Shown here: positions 43,383 to 52,113 of the stretch, one piece after another
How the letters are laid out: every line of letters begins with the position of its first letter
Position numbering within the stretch: the first letter of the stretch is position 1
Assembly (NCBI RefSeq): GCF_008704995.1
Contig: NZ_CP023747.1
Location: 3,188,501 to 3,252,500, forward strand
Direction of reading: 5' to 3'
Length of the DNA: 64,000 bases
From: Streptomyces nodosus
Lineage (GTDB): Bacteria; Actinomycetota; Actinomycetes; Streptomycetales; Streptomycetaceae
The notes under the pieces: model-generated
Databases searched by the model: none
The model's input: the letters and a program-made list of their open reading frames with translations, nothing else
What the model was told of the DNA's origin: nothing
Translations under genes and position numbers: made by a program

Positions 43383-45995
43383 TCACAGCAGCCCGTCCCA
43401 CATCTGCTCCAGCAGCACCGACCACCAGCTCTCCGGCGAGCCGAGCGCCGCCGGGTCCAGCGAGGCCAGCTGGGCCTGGAAGTCGACGGTCCAGCGGCCC
43501 GCCTGCTCCTGGTTGAGCCCGTACCGCAGCCGCCACATCCGGCCGAGCAGCGCCAGACAGCGCACGAACTCGGGCAGACCCGTGTTGACGAACTGCGGCG
43601 GCAGGGGAGCGCCGCCCGGGCCGGCCTCCACGGGCACGGCGACGATGTTCGCCGTGCCGTACTGCACACAGATCGCCTTCCCGAAGTCGCTGCCGACGAC
43701 GAGGTACGAGGCCGCGTCGGAGGACGGCGGCATCCCGCGCTCCTGCGCCAGCTCGGCCAGGGTCGGCACCGGGCGGCCCGGCTGGGCCTGCGCCCAGAAG
43801 AACGGGCCCATGTCGAGCGGCAGTCCGGCCACCACCAGGGTGTGCGCCACGACCGGCGGCACACCCTGCCGGGAGACCGCGACCTGGTCGAAGCGGAAGA
43901 CCCCGGGGCCGAAGGCGGCGGCCAGCTCCTGCGCGACGCCCTCCGGCGGGACCGGCGGCGCGGGCTGCACCGGCGGCAGCGGGGCGCGCACCGGGCCGGG
44001 ACGCGCGGGACCGTCCGCGACCGCGTGCAACTCGCCCTGGTGAGCGAGGAGTTGCTGCATGCCCTCCTGGCGCGAGGCATGGTCGGTGCCGTACGGGGCG
44101 ATGCTGGTGATCCGCGCCTGGGGCCAGTTCTCGCGGATCATCCGCGCACAGTAGGCGCCCGGCAGCGCACACGACTCGAGCTCGGTGTGCAGCTCCAGCA
44201 CCTGGGTCGGCGGGACGTTCATCGCCCGCAGCTCATGGAAGATCTGCCACTCGGGGTGCGGGGTGCCCGGGGCCGAACGCCGGATCAGCTGCTGCTCGGA
44301 ACCGTCCTGGGCGCGATAGCGCAGCACGGCCTGATAGCCGGGACCGACCGTCGGCAGGCCCGCGGGCGGATAGCCGTACGACGGCTGCTGCCCGGGCGCC
44401 GGCGGCGGAGCGCCGTGCGGCATCCCGGGGGCACCCGGGGGCGGCGGGGGCATCCCAGGGGCACCCGGGGGCGGCGGGGGCGCACCGGGGCCACCGGTGG
44501 GCGGCCCGGCCATCATCGTCTGCGCCTGCGCGGCACCGGGAGCCCCCGGGGGCACACCCGGGGCGCCCGGCGGGTGCGGGGTCCCCGGGGCACCGACGGC
44601 CGGACCCGCCAGCATCGTGGCCGCATGGTGCACCCCGCCCGGGGGCGTGGCGCCCGGCACACCCGGAGGCTGCGGAGCACCCGGCACCGGCGCACCCGGC
44701 TGTCCCGGAGCGCCCGGCGGACCCGGCGGAAGGGGAGCGCCCGGAGGCTGCGGGGCGGCCGGCGGGGGCGTACCCGGGGCCGCGGTGCCCTCCGGTCCGT
44801 CCGGGAGCTGGGAGACCATCTGCGTGGGCACATAGCCGCCGGGCGGCGGGGTCGCGCCCGGACGGGCACCCGGCGTACCGGGAGCACCCGGCGGGTGGGG
44901 CGTACCTCCGCCGCGCGGCCCCCGAACGGGGGGCGTGGCCTTGCTGGTCGCGGCGTCGGCGATGTCGCCGGCGTGGGGCGCGAGCGGCCGCTCCGCCCCG
45001 GACGGACCGGCCGGGGGCTGCGGTGCGCCCGGCACACCCTGCGCACCGGGCGCACCAGGAACGCCGGGAACGCCGGGGACCGACGGCACACCGGACGGGG
45101 GCGTACCGGGCGGCCCGCCCGGAGCCGACGGGACACCCTGCGCGGGCGTACCCGGAACACCCGGAACAGGTGTACCCGGTCCACCGGGCCCGCCCGGAGC
45201 CTGCGGAATGCCCGCCCCCGCTCCGTCCACCAGCGGCCCCACCGTGGTCTGCGGAAGCCGGCTGCCCCCCGTCATCAATGTCGTCTTCGCGTCCGGTGGC
45301 GCCACCGGCGGGACGCCCGCGGCGTCGTCCTCGGCCAGCGGCGGCGCGAACACGGTCTCCGGCAGCGGGACCGAACGGTCCTCGCCCGCCTCGGCGTTGG
45401 TGTCCGTCCCGGCCCATGGCGTCGCCCCCGAGGGCTCGGCCGGCGGGGCGTTCTGCGGCACCGCGTCCCGTGCCTCGTCGCCGCCCACGGCGGGGGGCCA
45501 CGGCGTGCCCGAGGCGACCGACGCCTGCGGCGCGGCCGGCGGACCCGCCGCCGCGGCCGGAGGCGCACCGGCACCGTCCGTCTCCCCGGACGGCGTTCCG
45601 GCCGCCTGACGGTGGTCCGGAACACCCATCCGGTCCGCCGCCTCCTGGAGCCACTCCGGCGGAGTCAGCAGGAAGGAGGTCTGGTTCAGGTCCACCCGGG
45701 CCGCAGGCGCCCGGGCCGGCTGCGGCGCGGCGTCCTTCGTCCCGTACTCCTCCTCGTACCGGCGGATCACCTCGCCCACCGGCAGCCCCGGCCACAGCGT
45801 CGCCTCACCGCTGTCGCGGGCGATCACCAGCCGCTGGGCGCCCCCGTCCGAGCGGGGCCCCTCGGCGCGGTCCTCCGCCCACACCACAAAACCGAGGTCG
45901 AACTCCCGTACCCGCACCTCACGATGCTGGTACGACGGAACATCCCCGTTGATCCACTCTTCGGCGCGCTCCTGCGCCTGTGCGAAGGTCACCAT
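43383..45995 (-). CDS. multi-domain protein: N-terminal immunity-like domain, collagen-like linker, deaminase-like domain, SUKH-4
   Basis: An 870-aa protein. Residues 1-85 (FAQAQERAEEWINGDVPSYQ ... LGFVVWAEDR) look like a small immunity-type domain. Residues about 130-545 are disordered Pro/Gly repeats of Gly-X-Y type (PGAPGQPGAPVPGAPQPPGV). Residues about 550-665 resemble the XOO_2897-like nucleic-acid deaminase family: IFHELRAMN, then LELHTELESCALPGAYCARM (HxE and CX6C zinc ligands). Residues about 685-870 match SUKH-4 (SYLVVGSDFGKAICV, RWTVDFQAQLASLDPAAL). No signal peptide. It starts 9 bp after the SMI1/KNR4 gene stop, so the two form an operon. The deaminase assignment rests on motif reading. 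Confidence 0.72.
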   Translation of the reverse strand: MVTFAQAQERAEEWINGDVPSYQHREVRVREFDLGFVVWAEDRAEGPRSDGGAQRLVIARDSGEATLWPGLPVGEVIRRYEEEYGTKDAAPQPARAPAARVDLNQTSFLLTPPEWLQEAADRMGVPDHRQAAGTPSGETDGAGAPPAAAAGPPAAPQASVASGTPWPPAVGGDEARDAVPQNAPPAEPSGATPWAGTDTNAEAGEDRSVPLPETVFAPPLAEDDAAGVPPVAPPDAKTTLMTGGSRLPQTTVGPLVDGAGAGIPQAPGGPGGPGTPVPGVPGTPAQGVPSAPGGPPGTPPSGVPSVPGVPGVPGAPGAQGVPGAPQPPAGPSGAERPLAPHAGDIADAATSKATPPVRGPRGGGTPHPPGAPGTPGARPGATPPPGGYVPTQMVSQLPDGPEGTAAPGTPPPAAPQPPGAPLPPGPPGAPGQPGAPVPGAPQPPGVPGATPPGGVHHAATMLAGPAVGAPGTPHPPGAPGVPPGAPGAAQAQTMMAGPPTGGPGAPPPPPGAPGMPPPPPGAPGMPHGAPPPAPGQQPSYGYPPAGLPTVGPGYQAVLRYRAQDGSEQQLIRRSAPGTPHPEWQIFHELRAMNVPPTQVLELHTELESCALPGAYCARMIRENWPQARITSIAPYGTDHASRQEGMQQLLAHQGELHAVADGPARPGPVRAPLPPVQPAPPVPPEGVAQELAAAFGPGVFRFDQVAVSRQGVPPVVAHTLVVAGLPLDMGPFFWAQAQPGRPVPTLAELAQERGMPPSSDAASYLVVGSDFGKAICVQYGTANIVAVPVEAGPGGAPLPPQFVNTGLPEFVRCLALLGRMWRLRYGLNQEQAGRWTVDFQAQLASLDPAALGSPESWWSVLLEQMWDGLL

Positions 45996-46004
45996 CGTCC
46001 CGAC

Positions 46005-47024
46005 TCACTCCCCCACCGACGACACCGGCACCGCACGCACGAAACCGCCGTCCACCATCAGGTTCGCCACGGTCTCCAACTCCGGCGGATTACCGGCCAA
46101 CCGGGACAGGAACTGGTCGAAGTCGTCGCCGCACGGCAGCAACAGCCGCTCCACCCGCTCCGCCGGCGTCCAGGTCGGGTCCACGTCCCGGGCGTCGTCG
46201 TACGCGCAGAACCAGACCGATCCGATCCGGTCGCCCTTCACCTTCACGGCGAGCAGACCGCCCTGCACGAAACCGACGCCCAGATAGTCCTTCGTCAGAT
46301 GATCACGCAGACACTTGTTCACATACGCCAGGTCGTTGACCGCCGCCTCGTCGCGCACCGTGAAGAACGGCTGGTCGACCAGCAGCCCCAACCCGGCGTC
46401 GAGTGCGGTGCCCACCGGCGCGCAGCCGCCCGCGGCCTTCAGGAACGAGCGATAGGCGCCCGGCAGCCGGTACCCCAGGTCCTCCTCGACCGCCTGCACC
46501 TGCTGCTCCGTCACCGCCACCGTCGACTTCGGCAGTCCGAAGTGCGCCGGGCGGGTGTCCTGCAACGGCCGCGTGCCCCGCTTGTTCTGGTCGACATGCG
46601 CCGTCGCGATGCCGCCGTGGTGCCGCAGCAGCGCCTTCACCTCGACCGGGATCAGTTCCAGCCGCCGCGCGCCCCGGACGTGATGCCAGGTCCAGCCGTG
46701 CGGAGTCGCCACCGCCGGGATCGTGTCCCAGAGATCGTGACCCGACGCCGCAAGCGCCGCGTTCGCCGACACATGGTCGGTCAGCCGCAACTCGTCGACA
46801 CCGAAACCCTCCGGCGGCTCCGCGACCTCCGCGGCCGCACGCGCGTAGGGCGAGAAATCCGGGTAACCGTACTCGTCGACCTGTACCCCGGAAGGGTGAC
46901 GTGCGGCTCTCACGGGGTCCGGAAAGTGCACGACCTGTCCGGCGTAGGCCGCGTTCGGCGGTGCGGCCTGTACCCCGGCCTGGCGGCCGGGAGGTACCCC
47001 CAGCCCGAGCCGACCTGTCGTCAT
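46005..47024 (-). CDS. WHH-nuclease-like domain fused to SMI1/KNR4 (SUKH-1) domain
   Basis: A 339-aa protein. The first half has YGYPDFSPYARAAAEV, LTDHVSANAALAASG, then GWTWHHVRGARRLELIPVEV with ALLRHHGG. This is the ordered WHH ... H pattern of HNH/Endo VII-type toxin nucleases. The second half, from about residue 165 (VTEQQVQAVEEDLGYRLPGA YRSFLKAAGG), is a SUKH/SMI1 domain ending with acidic FDQFLSRL. Combining a toxin-like nuclease with an immunity domain in one chain is unusual. There is no export signal. ATG 47024. It is divergent from the YwqJ-type deaminase gene. Confidence 0.72.
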   Translation of the reverse strand: MTTGRLGLGVPPGRQAGVQAAPPNAAYAGQVVHFPDPVRAARHPSGVQVDEYGYPDFSPYARAAAEVAEPPEGFGVDELRLTDHVSANAALAASGHDLWDTIPAVATPHGWTWHHVRGARRLELIPVEVKALLRHHGGIATAHVDQNKRGTRPLQDTRPAHFGLPKSTVAVTEQQVQAVEEDLGYRLPGAYRSFLKAAGGCAPVGTALDAGLGLLVDQPFFTVRDEAAVNDLAYVNKCLRDHLTKDYLGVGFVQGGLLAVKVKGDRIGSVWFCAYDDARDVDPTWTPAERVERLLLPCGDDFDQFLSRLAGNPPELETVANLMVDGGFVRAVPVSSVGE

Positions 47025-47290
47025 GACGTTTGCCCCCTGCGGCGTACTGTCTGGCCTCTACGGCGGTATGGATCGCGAACGGCGAACAGCCTATGCGCTA
47101 CCACGGCACCGGTCACCGGCCCTCCGGTTCTCCGCCGTGCGGACCGGCACCCGGTTCGTGACCAGCCGTCACCTCGCCGTGACGGTACGCCCAGCGCGTG
47201 GCGCGTCACCATGCCCCAGCTTCCCCATCACCCCCCACGTTTGGCACTCTGGGTGCTACCGGGGGGATGCAAAGGGAGGGGAAGACGATC

Positions 47291-47791
47291 ATGAATGCAA
47301 CACAAACGGGCACGTCGGGAGACCCGCGCGTCGGCTGGAGCAGCACCGAGGCGGCCTCGGTCCCCACTCTCCGTCACCGCCGCGACGGCATACTCCCCAC
47401 CGTCGCCGCCGCCCTCTCCGTCCGCGGCGCCACCCTCACCAGCACCGCCGCCCGAGGTGACCGGCCCCCGGCCCTGCACCCGCTCGTCCAGGACTTCCTC
47501 GACGCCCTCACCAGCGGCCAGCGCGACCGCTTCACCGGGCGCTGCGCGGAAGTGATCCTCATCTCCCGGCACCTCTCCGCCGCCGACGCCGCCCGCAGCA
47601 AGCGCGCCGCCCGGAAGCCCATGACCAACGGCGAGGCACGCAAGGCCCTCAAGCACGCCAAGCTCACCGCCCGCCGTATCCGGGAGGACGGCGACCCGCT
47701 GCACGGCAGCTTCGCCGCGCCCTGCCGCGCCTGCACCGCGCTCAGCGGTCACTTCGGCGTGCGCATCGTCGACCCGGCGGCTCAGGGCTGA
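47291..47791 (+). CDS. YwqJ-type deaminase
   Basis: A 166-aa protein of the YwqJ-like branch of the nucleic-acid deaminase superfamily. HPLVQDFLDAL leads to RFTGRCAEVILISRHL (CxE in place of HxE), ARKPMTNGEARKALKHAKLT and the zinc motif APCRACTALSGHFGV (PCxxC). Family members occur as C-terminal toxins in polymorphic toxin systems; here it is a stand-alone cytoplasmic protein. ATG 47291 has GGGAGGGGAAG. It is followed by a SUKH-3 gene on the same strand, the usual immunity partner type. Confidence 0.82.
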   Translation: MNATQTGTSGDPRVGWSSTEAASVPTLRHRRDGILPTVAAALSVRGATLTSTAARGDRPPALHPLVQDFLDALTSGQRDRFTGRCAEVILISRHLSAADAARSKRAARKPMTNGEARKALKHAKLTARRIREDGDPLHGSFAAPCRACTALSGHFGVRIVDPAAQG

Positions 47792-47934
47792 CCCTCGGCA
47801 CGGCACCTCCCCGCCCCGCGACGACACGCCGCACCGCGGCATCCCGCGACGGCATGTCGCACCACGGCACATCGCACGACGGCGCACCCGACGGCACTCG
47901 CGCCGGACCCTGGCACTCGACGAACGAAGGGCAG

Positions 47935-48426
47935 ATGCACACAGACCGCTCCTCCACCCGCTTCTCGGTACCCGTGGACGCCGCGCTGCGCGGTGCGGGA
48001 TGGCAGCCCGGCCGCTGGGACGTCGGGCAGGCCGAGATCTGGGCCGACGCCCTGCGCGACCATGAATCCCCCGCCGGCCACCGGCACAGCGTCTTCCCCG
48101 CCGCCGTGGAGGCCTGGGCGGAGTTCGGCAACCTGGAGATCACCGCTCAGGGGCCCGGCCGGCAACTCGCCCCCGTCGCCCTCCGGCTCGACCCGCTGCA
48201 CGGCCTTCATATGGCCCGCACCCTCGGCGACCTGGGCCGCGCCCTGGACACCGAGGTCTGCCCGATCGGGGAGGAGTCCGAAAGCCGCGCCCTGCTCGCC
48301 ATCGACCTCGAGGGCCGCGTCTACGCCCTCGACCACACCGGCGACTGGTACCTCGGCCCCAGCATCGACCACGGTCTGGCCACCCTGCTCACCGGAATCG
48401 AGCCGGTACGCCTCACGGCGGGGTGA
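47935..48426 (+). CDS. SUKH-3 domain immunity-like protein
   Basis: A 163-aa protein. FSVPVDAALRGAGWQPGRWD and AVEAWAEFGNLEITAQGPGR are the SUKH-3 opening. VCPIGEESESRALLAIDLEG, RVYALDHTGDWYLGPSIDHG and LATLLTGIEPV complete it (SUKH-3 is also called YwqJ-associated). SUKH proteins bind and neutralise diverse nuclease and deaminase toxins. ATG 47935 has GAAGGG. It lies 143 bp after the deaminase stop on the same strand. Confidence 0.85.
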   Translation: MHTDRSSTRFSVPVDAALRGAGWQPGRWDVGQAEIWADALRDHESPAGHRHSVFPAAVEAWAEFGNLEITAQGPGRQLAPVALRLDPLHGLHMARTLGDLGRALDTEVCPIGEESESRALLAIDLEGRVYALDHTGDWYLGPSIDHGLATLLTGIEPVRLTAG

Positions 48427-48676
48427 CACCGGCGGGCGCCCGGCCCCCGCACCCCGCGCACGAACGGGGCGCGCGCCCAAGACACAGACAGGGCGCGCGC
48501 CCGGCACACGGACGAGACAAGACGGCCGTACGCAGAACGCAGGACGCAGACGAAGCCCAGGCGCGCGCCCGGGGCGGGGGCGGGCGCTCGGGGTGCGGGC
48601 AGGGCGCGCGTCGGGAATCGGCGCCCCGGGAACGCAGGGAAGATCCATCGGCCGTGCACGGCGCGTCCGAGCCGGC
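48427..48676. other. GC-rich low-complexity intergenic
   Basis: Convergent space with several copies of GGGCGCGCGCCC-like palindromes (about 48468, 48497, 48571) and ACGCAGAACGCAGGACGCAGACG short repeats. They are probably recombination-prone or terminator-like, with no gene seen. Confidence 0.45.
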
Positions 48677-49993
48677 TCACGCCGCCTGGGCCGGGATCAC
48701 CGCCGACACCCGGAACCCGCCCGCGTCCGTCGGCCCCGACACAAAGACCCCACCCAGCGCGCTGACCCGCTCCTTCATCCCGACCAGCCCGTTCCCGCCG
48801 CTCGGCAGCCGGACGGCGGCCGCCGGGCCGGGCTCGGGCGGCGGCTCGTTCTCCACCTGCATCGCGATCTCCTCCGACCGGTGGGCGAGCCGCACATGGG
48901 TCTTGGCACCCGCCGCGTGCTTGTGCACATTGGTGAGCGCCTCCTGCACCACGCGGTAGGCAGTCTGCTCCACCTGCGGCGTGTACGACCGGGTATCGCC
49001 CTCCACCGACAGGTTCACGACCATCCCGGCCGCCGCCGACTGCCCGACCAACTCCTCCAGCGCCGCCAGACAGGGGCCCTCGGCGGAGTCGTCGACGACG
49101 GGGACCAGGGCCACGGCGGCCGTCGCCGGTTCGGCCGGTAGGGCCGTCGCGCGGGCCGGCCGGACCGGCGCCGCCTCGTCGCTGCGCAGCACCCCGAGCA
49201 TCTCCCGCAGCTCGGTCAGTGCCTGCCGCCCCATGTCCCCGACCAGCGCGGCGTTCTTCACCGCCTTCTCGGGGTCCTTCCGGGCGACCGCCTGAAGGGC
49301 GGCGGCGTGCACCACCATCAGGCTCACCCGGTGCGCGACGACGTCGTGCATCTCCCGCGCGATCCGCCGGCGCTCCTCGTTGCGCGCCCACTCCGCCCGT
49401 TCCTCGGCGCGCTCCGCGAGCAGCATCAACTCCCGCTCCAGCGAGTGCGCCCGCTCCCGGAGGCTCTCCATCAGCCGCCGCCGGGCGCCCACATACATCC
49501 CCAGCAGCACGGGCGGAGCCGTCAGCCCGAGAGCGGTCGTGACCGAGAGAAAGGGGATGAACCCGCCCGCGATCGACAGATCGCCCCGCACCAGCCCCTG
49601 ATGGGCCCGCACATAGGTGACGATGAACATCCCGACGAACGACATCCCCGCCAGCGCGCCGATGATCCGCCGGGGCAACTCGGACGCGGCGAGCGTGTAC
49701 AGCCCGACGACGCCCATCAGGAAACCCATCTGGGCCGGCGTGATCGCGATGGACACCAGCACGACCGCGACGGGCCATTTACGCCGCAACAGCAGCGTGA
49801 CCCCCGTGATCAGCCCGAACAGCGTCCCCACGGGGACCGGCAGCCCGGCATCCCGTGAGAACTGGACCCCGTCGGCCGCGCACTCCGCGGCGGACGCCGC
49901 CGCGAGCGAGATGTCGAGCAGTGCGCTGCGCCACCGCGGCCACCACCAGGGGCCTCCCCCGGCCCCGATGTGGTCTTCCCCCGTCGTGGTCAT
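48677..49993 (-). CDS. sensor histidine kinase (NarL/DesK type)
   Basis: A 438-aa kinase. Five to six membrane helices span residues about 25-170 (VGTLFGLITGVTLLL, AVVLVSIAITPAQMGFLMGV), then a coiled coil. The HisKA_3 dimerisation helix has ERRRIAREMHDVVAHRVSLM (phospho-His). The HATPase_c has VVQEALTNVHKHA (N-box) and GNGLVGMKERV (G-box). No response regulator gene is adjacent, which makes it an orphan. The nearest LuxR-type regulator is 11.5 kb away. Confidence 0.92.
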   Translation of the reverse strand: MTTTGEDHIGAGGGPWWWPRWRSALLDISLAAASAAECAADGVQFSRDAGLPVPVGTLFGLITGVTLLLRRKWPVAVVLVSIAITPAQMGFLMGVVGLYTLAASELPRRIIGALAGMSFVGMFIVTYVRAHQGLVRGDLSIAGGFIPFLSVTTALGLTAPPVLLGMYVGARRRLMESLRERAHSLERELMLLAERAEERAEWARNEERRRIAREMHDVVAHRVSLMVVHAAALQAVARKDPEKAVKNAALVGDMGRQALTELREMLGVLRSDEAAPVRPARATALPAEPATAAVALVPVVDDSAEGPCLAALEELVGQSAAAGMVVNLSVEGDTRSYTPQVEQTAYRVVQEALTNVHKHAAGAKTHVRLAHRSEEIAMQVENEPPPEPGPAAAVRLPSGGNGLVGMKERVSALGGVFVSGPTDAGGFRVSAVIPAQAA

Positions 49994-50343
49994 GCCTCCA
50001 GCCTACGGGCGCGGGGCACCGGATTTCCGGCGAGTTCCGACTGCCGGGACACACCACGTTCCGTGATCGAACATGAGCGAAACCCGACAAGATCCTTCCG
50101 AAAGCCCTCAATCACGCACCCTTCGGCGCCGAAAAACCGGATGCCGGCCCCGCGGATGCCCCGCCGACGCCCCGCCGATCCCGTACCGATCCCCCGCCGG
50201 CGAACCCCCGGGCCACCGGGGCCCTCTCGTCCCCGAAGTCCCGAAGAGACCGACTCGCACCGTCGCACCGAGGCCCCCCGGTACGGCATAGTGGGGTGCG
50301 CACGCGAAGCCGATCAAGCAGGTCGGACGGAGCGGAAGAGCCA
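49994..50343. other. divergent intergenic, kinase / tRNA-Gln
   Basis: It holds the promoters of both units. TACGGCATAGTGGGG just before the tRNA resembles a -10 region (CATAGT, about 50288). No ORF is supported. Confidence 0.35.
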
Positions 50344-50414
50344 TCCCGGATCGTCTAAGGGCAGGACAAACGGTTTTGGTCCGTTGAATGAGGGTTCGAA
50401 TCCTTCTCCGGGAG
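50344..50414 (+). tRNA. tRNA-Gln(UUG)
   Basis: Acceptor arms TCCCGGA/TCCGGGA pair perfectly. Anticodon stem AACGG/CCGTT encloses TTTTGGT, giving anticodon TTG. The T-arm is AGGGTTCGAATCCTT with the standard TTCGAAT loop. CCA is not encoded. It is a single tRNA in front of glmU. Confidence 0.95.
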
Positions 50415-50526
50415 CTCCAGAACAGCGGGCCCTGACAGCACCGTCGGGGCCCGCCCTCATGTCTCTCCGGAAACGCCCCGGTATTCTGCGGATGTCCACC
50501 TCATCATGAAGCCGAAGGGCATCCCC

Positions 50527-51975
50527 GTGAGCGCCAACCGCCCGGCAGCCGTCGTCGTTCTCGCAGCGGGTGAGGGCACCCGTATGAAATCGGCCACACC
50601 CAAGGTCCTGCACGACATCTGCGGCCGTTCCCTCGTCGGGCATGTGCTCGCCTCCGCACGCGAGTTGGAGCCAGAGAACCTGGTCGTGGTCGTGGGCCAC
50701 GCCCGGGAGCAGGTCACCGCCCATCTCGCCGGGATCGACCCCGCCGTACGGACCGCCGTACAGGCCGAGCAGAACGGCACCGGGCACGCCGTCCGGATGG
50801 GCCTGGAGGAGCTGGGCGGTTCCGTCGACGGCACCGTGGTCGTCGTGTGCGGGGACACCCCGCTGCTGACCGGCGACACGCTCCGGCGTCTCGCGGGCAC
50901 GCACCAGCAGGACGGCAACGCCGTCACCGTGCTGACCGCCGAGGTCCCCGACGCCACCGGCTACGGCCGTATCGTGCGCGACGCCGACACCGGTGCGGTC
51001 ACCGCCATCGTCGAGCACAAGGACGCGAGCGAGTCCGAGCGGGCGATCAAGGAGATCAACTCGGGGGTGTTCGCCTTCGACGGACGGCTGCTCGCCGAGG
51101 CGCTCGGGAAGGTCAGGACGGACAACAGCCAGGGCGAGGAGTACCTCACCGACGTCCTCGGGATCCTGCGCGAGGCGGGTCACCGGGTGGGCGCCTCCGT
51201 CGCCGCCGACCACCGTGAGATCGCCGGCATCAACAACCGTGTGCAGCTGGCCGAGGCCCGGCGCATCCTCAACGACCGGCTGCTCACCGACGCGATGCTC
51301 GCCGGGGTGACCATCGTCGACCCCGCGACCACCTGGGTCGATGTGACGGTGACCTTCGAGCCGGACGCGATCGTCCACCCCGGGACCCAACTGCTGGGCT
51401 CCACGCACCTCGCCGAGGGCGCCGAGGTCGGCCCGAACGCGCGGCTGAAGGACACCCAGGTGGGCGCCGGGGCGCGGGTGGACACCACGGTGTCCGACGG
51501 CGCGACCGTGGGCCCGCAGGCGTCGGTGGGCCCGTACGCCTATCTGCGGCCCGGCACCCGCCTCGGCCTCAAGGCCAAGATCGGCACCTATGTGGAGACC
51601 AAGAACGCCTCCATCGGCGAGGGCACCAAGGTCCCGCATCTCTCCTATGTGGGTGACGCGACGATCGGCGAGTACACCAACATCGGGGCCGCCAGCGTGT
51701 TCGTGAACTATGACGGACAGGACAAACACCACACCAGGGTGGGCGCCCACTGCCGTACCGGCGCGGACAACATGTTTGTGGCGCCCGTCACCATCGGGGA
51801 CGGCGTCTACACCGCGGCCGGCTCCGTGATCACCAAGGATGTGCCGCCCGGCTCGCTGGCCGTAGCCCGTGGCCAGCAGCGGAATATCGAGGGCTGGGTG
51901 GCCCGGAAGCGTCCTGGCAGCGCGGCCGCGAAGGCCGCCGAGGGCGACTCCCGGGGGCCGGAAAGCGAAGGCTGA
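50527..51975 (+). CDS. glmU: bifunctional GlmU (GlcN-1-P acetyltransferase / GlcNAc-1-P uridyltransferase)
   Basis: A 482-aa cytosolic enzyme making UDP-GlcNAc for peptidoglycan. The N-domain has AAVVVLAAGEGTRMKS (nucleotide-binding loop GxGTRM), EQNGTGHAVRMGLEEL and VVVCGDTPLLTG. The C-domain is a left-handed beta helix of hexapeptide repeats (GAEVGPNARLKDTQVGAGAR) ending YTAAGSVITKDVPPGSLAVA. GTG 50527 is preferred to ATG 50506 because AAGGG precedes it and the core begins immediately. It is followed by prs 138 bp downstream, a conserved pair. Confidence 0.96.
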   Translation: MSANRPAAVVVLAAGEGTRMKSATPKVLHDICGRSLVGHVLASARELEPENLVVVVGHAREQVTAHLAGIDPAVRTAVQAEQNGTGHAVRMGLEELGGSVDGTVVVVCGDTPLLTGDTLRRLAGTHQQDGNAVTVLTAEVPDATGYGRIVRDADTGAVTAIVEHKDASESERAIKEINSGVFAFDGRLLAEALGKVRTDNSQGEEYLTDVLGILREAGHRVGASVAADHREIAGINNRVQLAEARRILNDRLLTDAMLAGVTIVDPATTWVDVTVTFEPDAIVHPGTQLLGSTHLAEGAEVGPNARLKDTQVGAGARVDTTVSDGATVGPQASVGPYAYLRPGTRLGLKAKIGTYVETKNASIGEGTKVPHLSYVGDATIGEYTNIGAASVFVNYDGQDKHHTRVGAHCRTGADNMFVAPVTIGDGVYTAAGSVITKDVPPGSLAVARGQQRNIEGWVARKRPGSAAAKAAEGDSRGPESEG

Positions 51976-52113
51976 CCGAAAACAGGCGCGTCTGACACGG
52001 CGTACCGTGATAAGTGCACAACCGCACCCAACAGCTGTGACGGCCGTCCGAGTCGCGACGGCTCTGACGGCCCCTCGACACCCAGCTGAGAACACCTCTG
52101 AGGAGACTGTGCT

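Noticed and set aside
44390..45260. Low-complexity repeats at DNA level as a separate mobile repeat element
   Set aside because: They are the codons of the Pro/Gly linker in one continuous frame, with third positions varying as in coding DNA.
48468..48610. Repeated GC palindromes suggesting a CRISPR-like array
   Set aside because: Units are irregular in length and spacing, there are no unique spacers of constant size and no cas genes.
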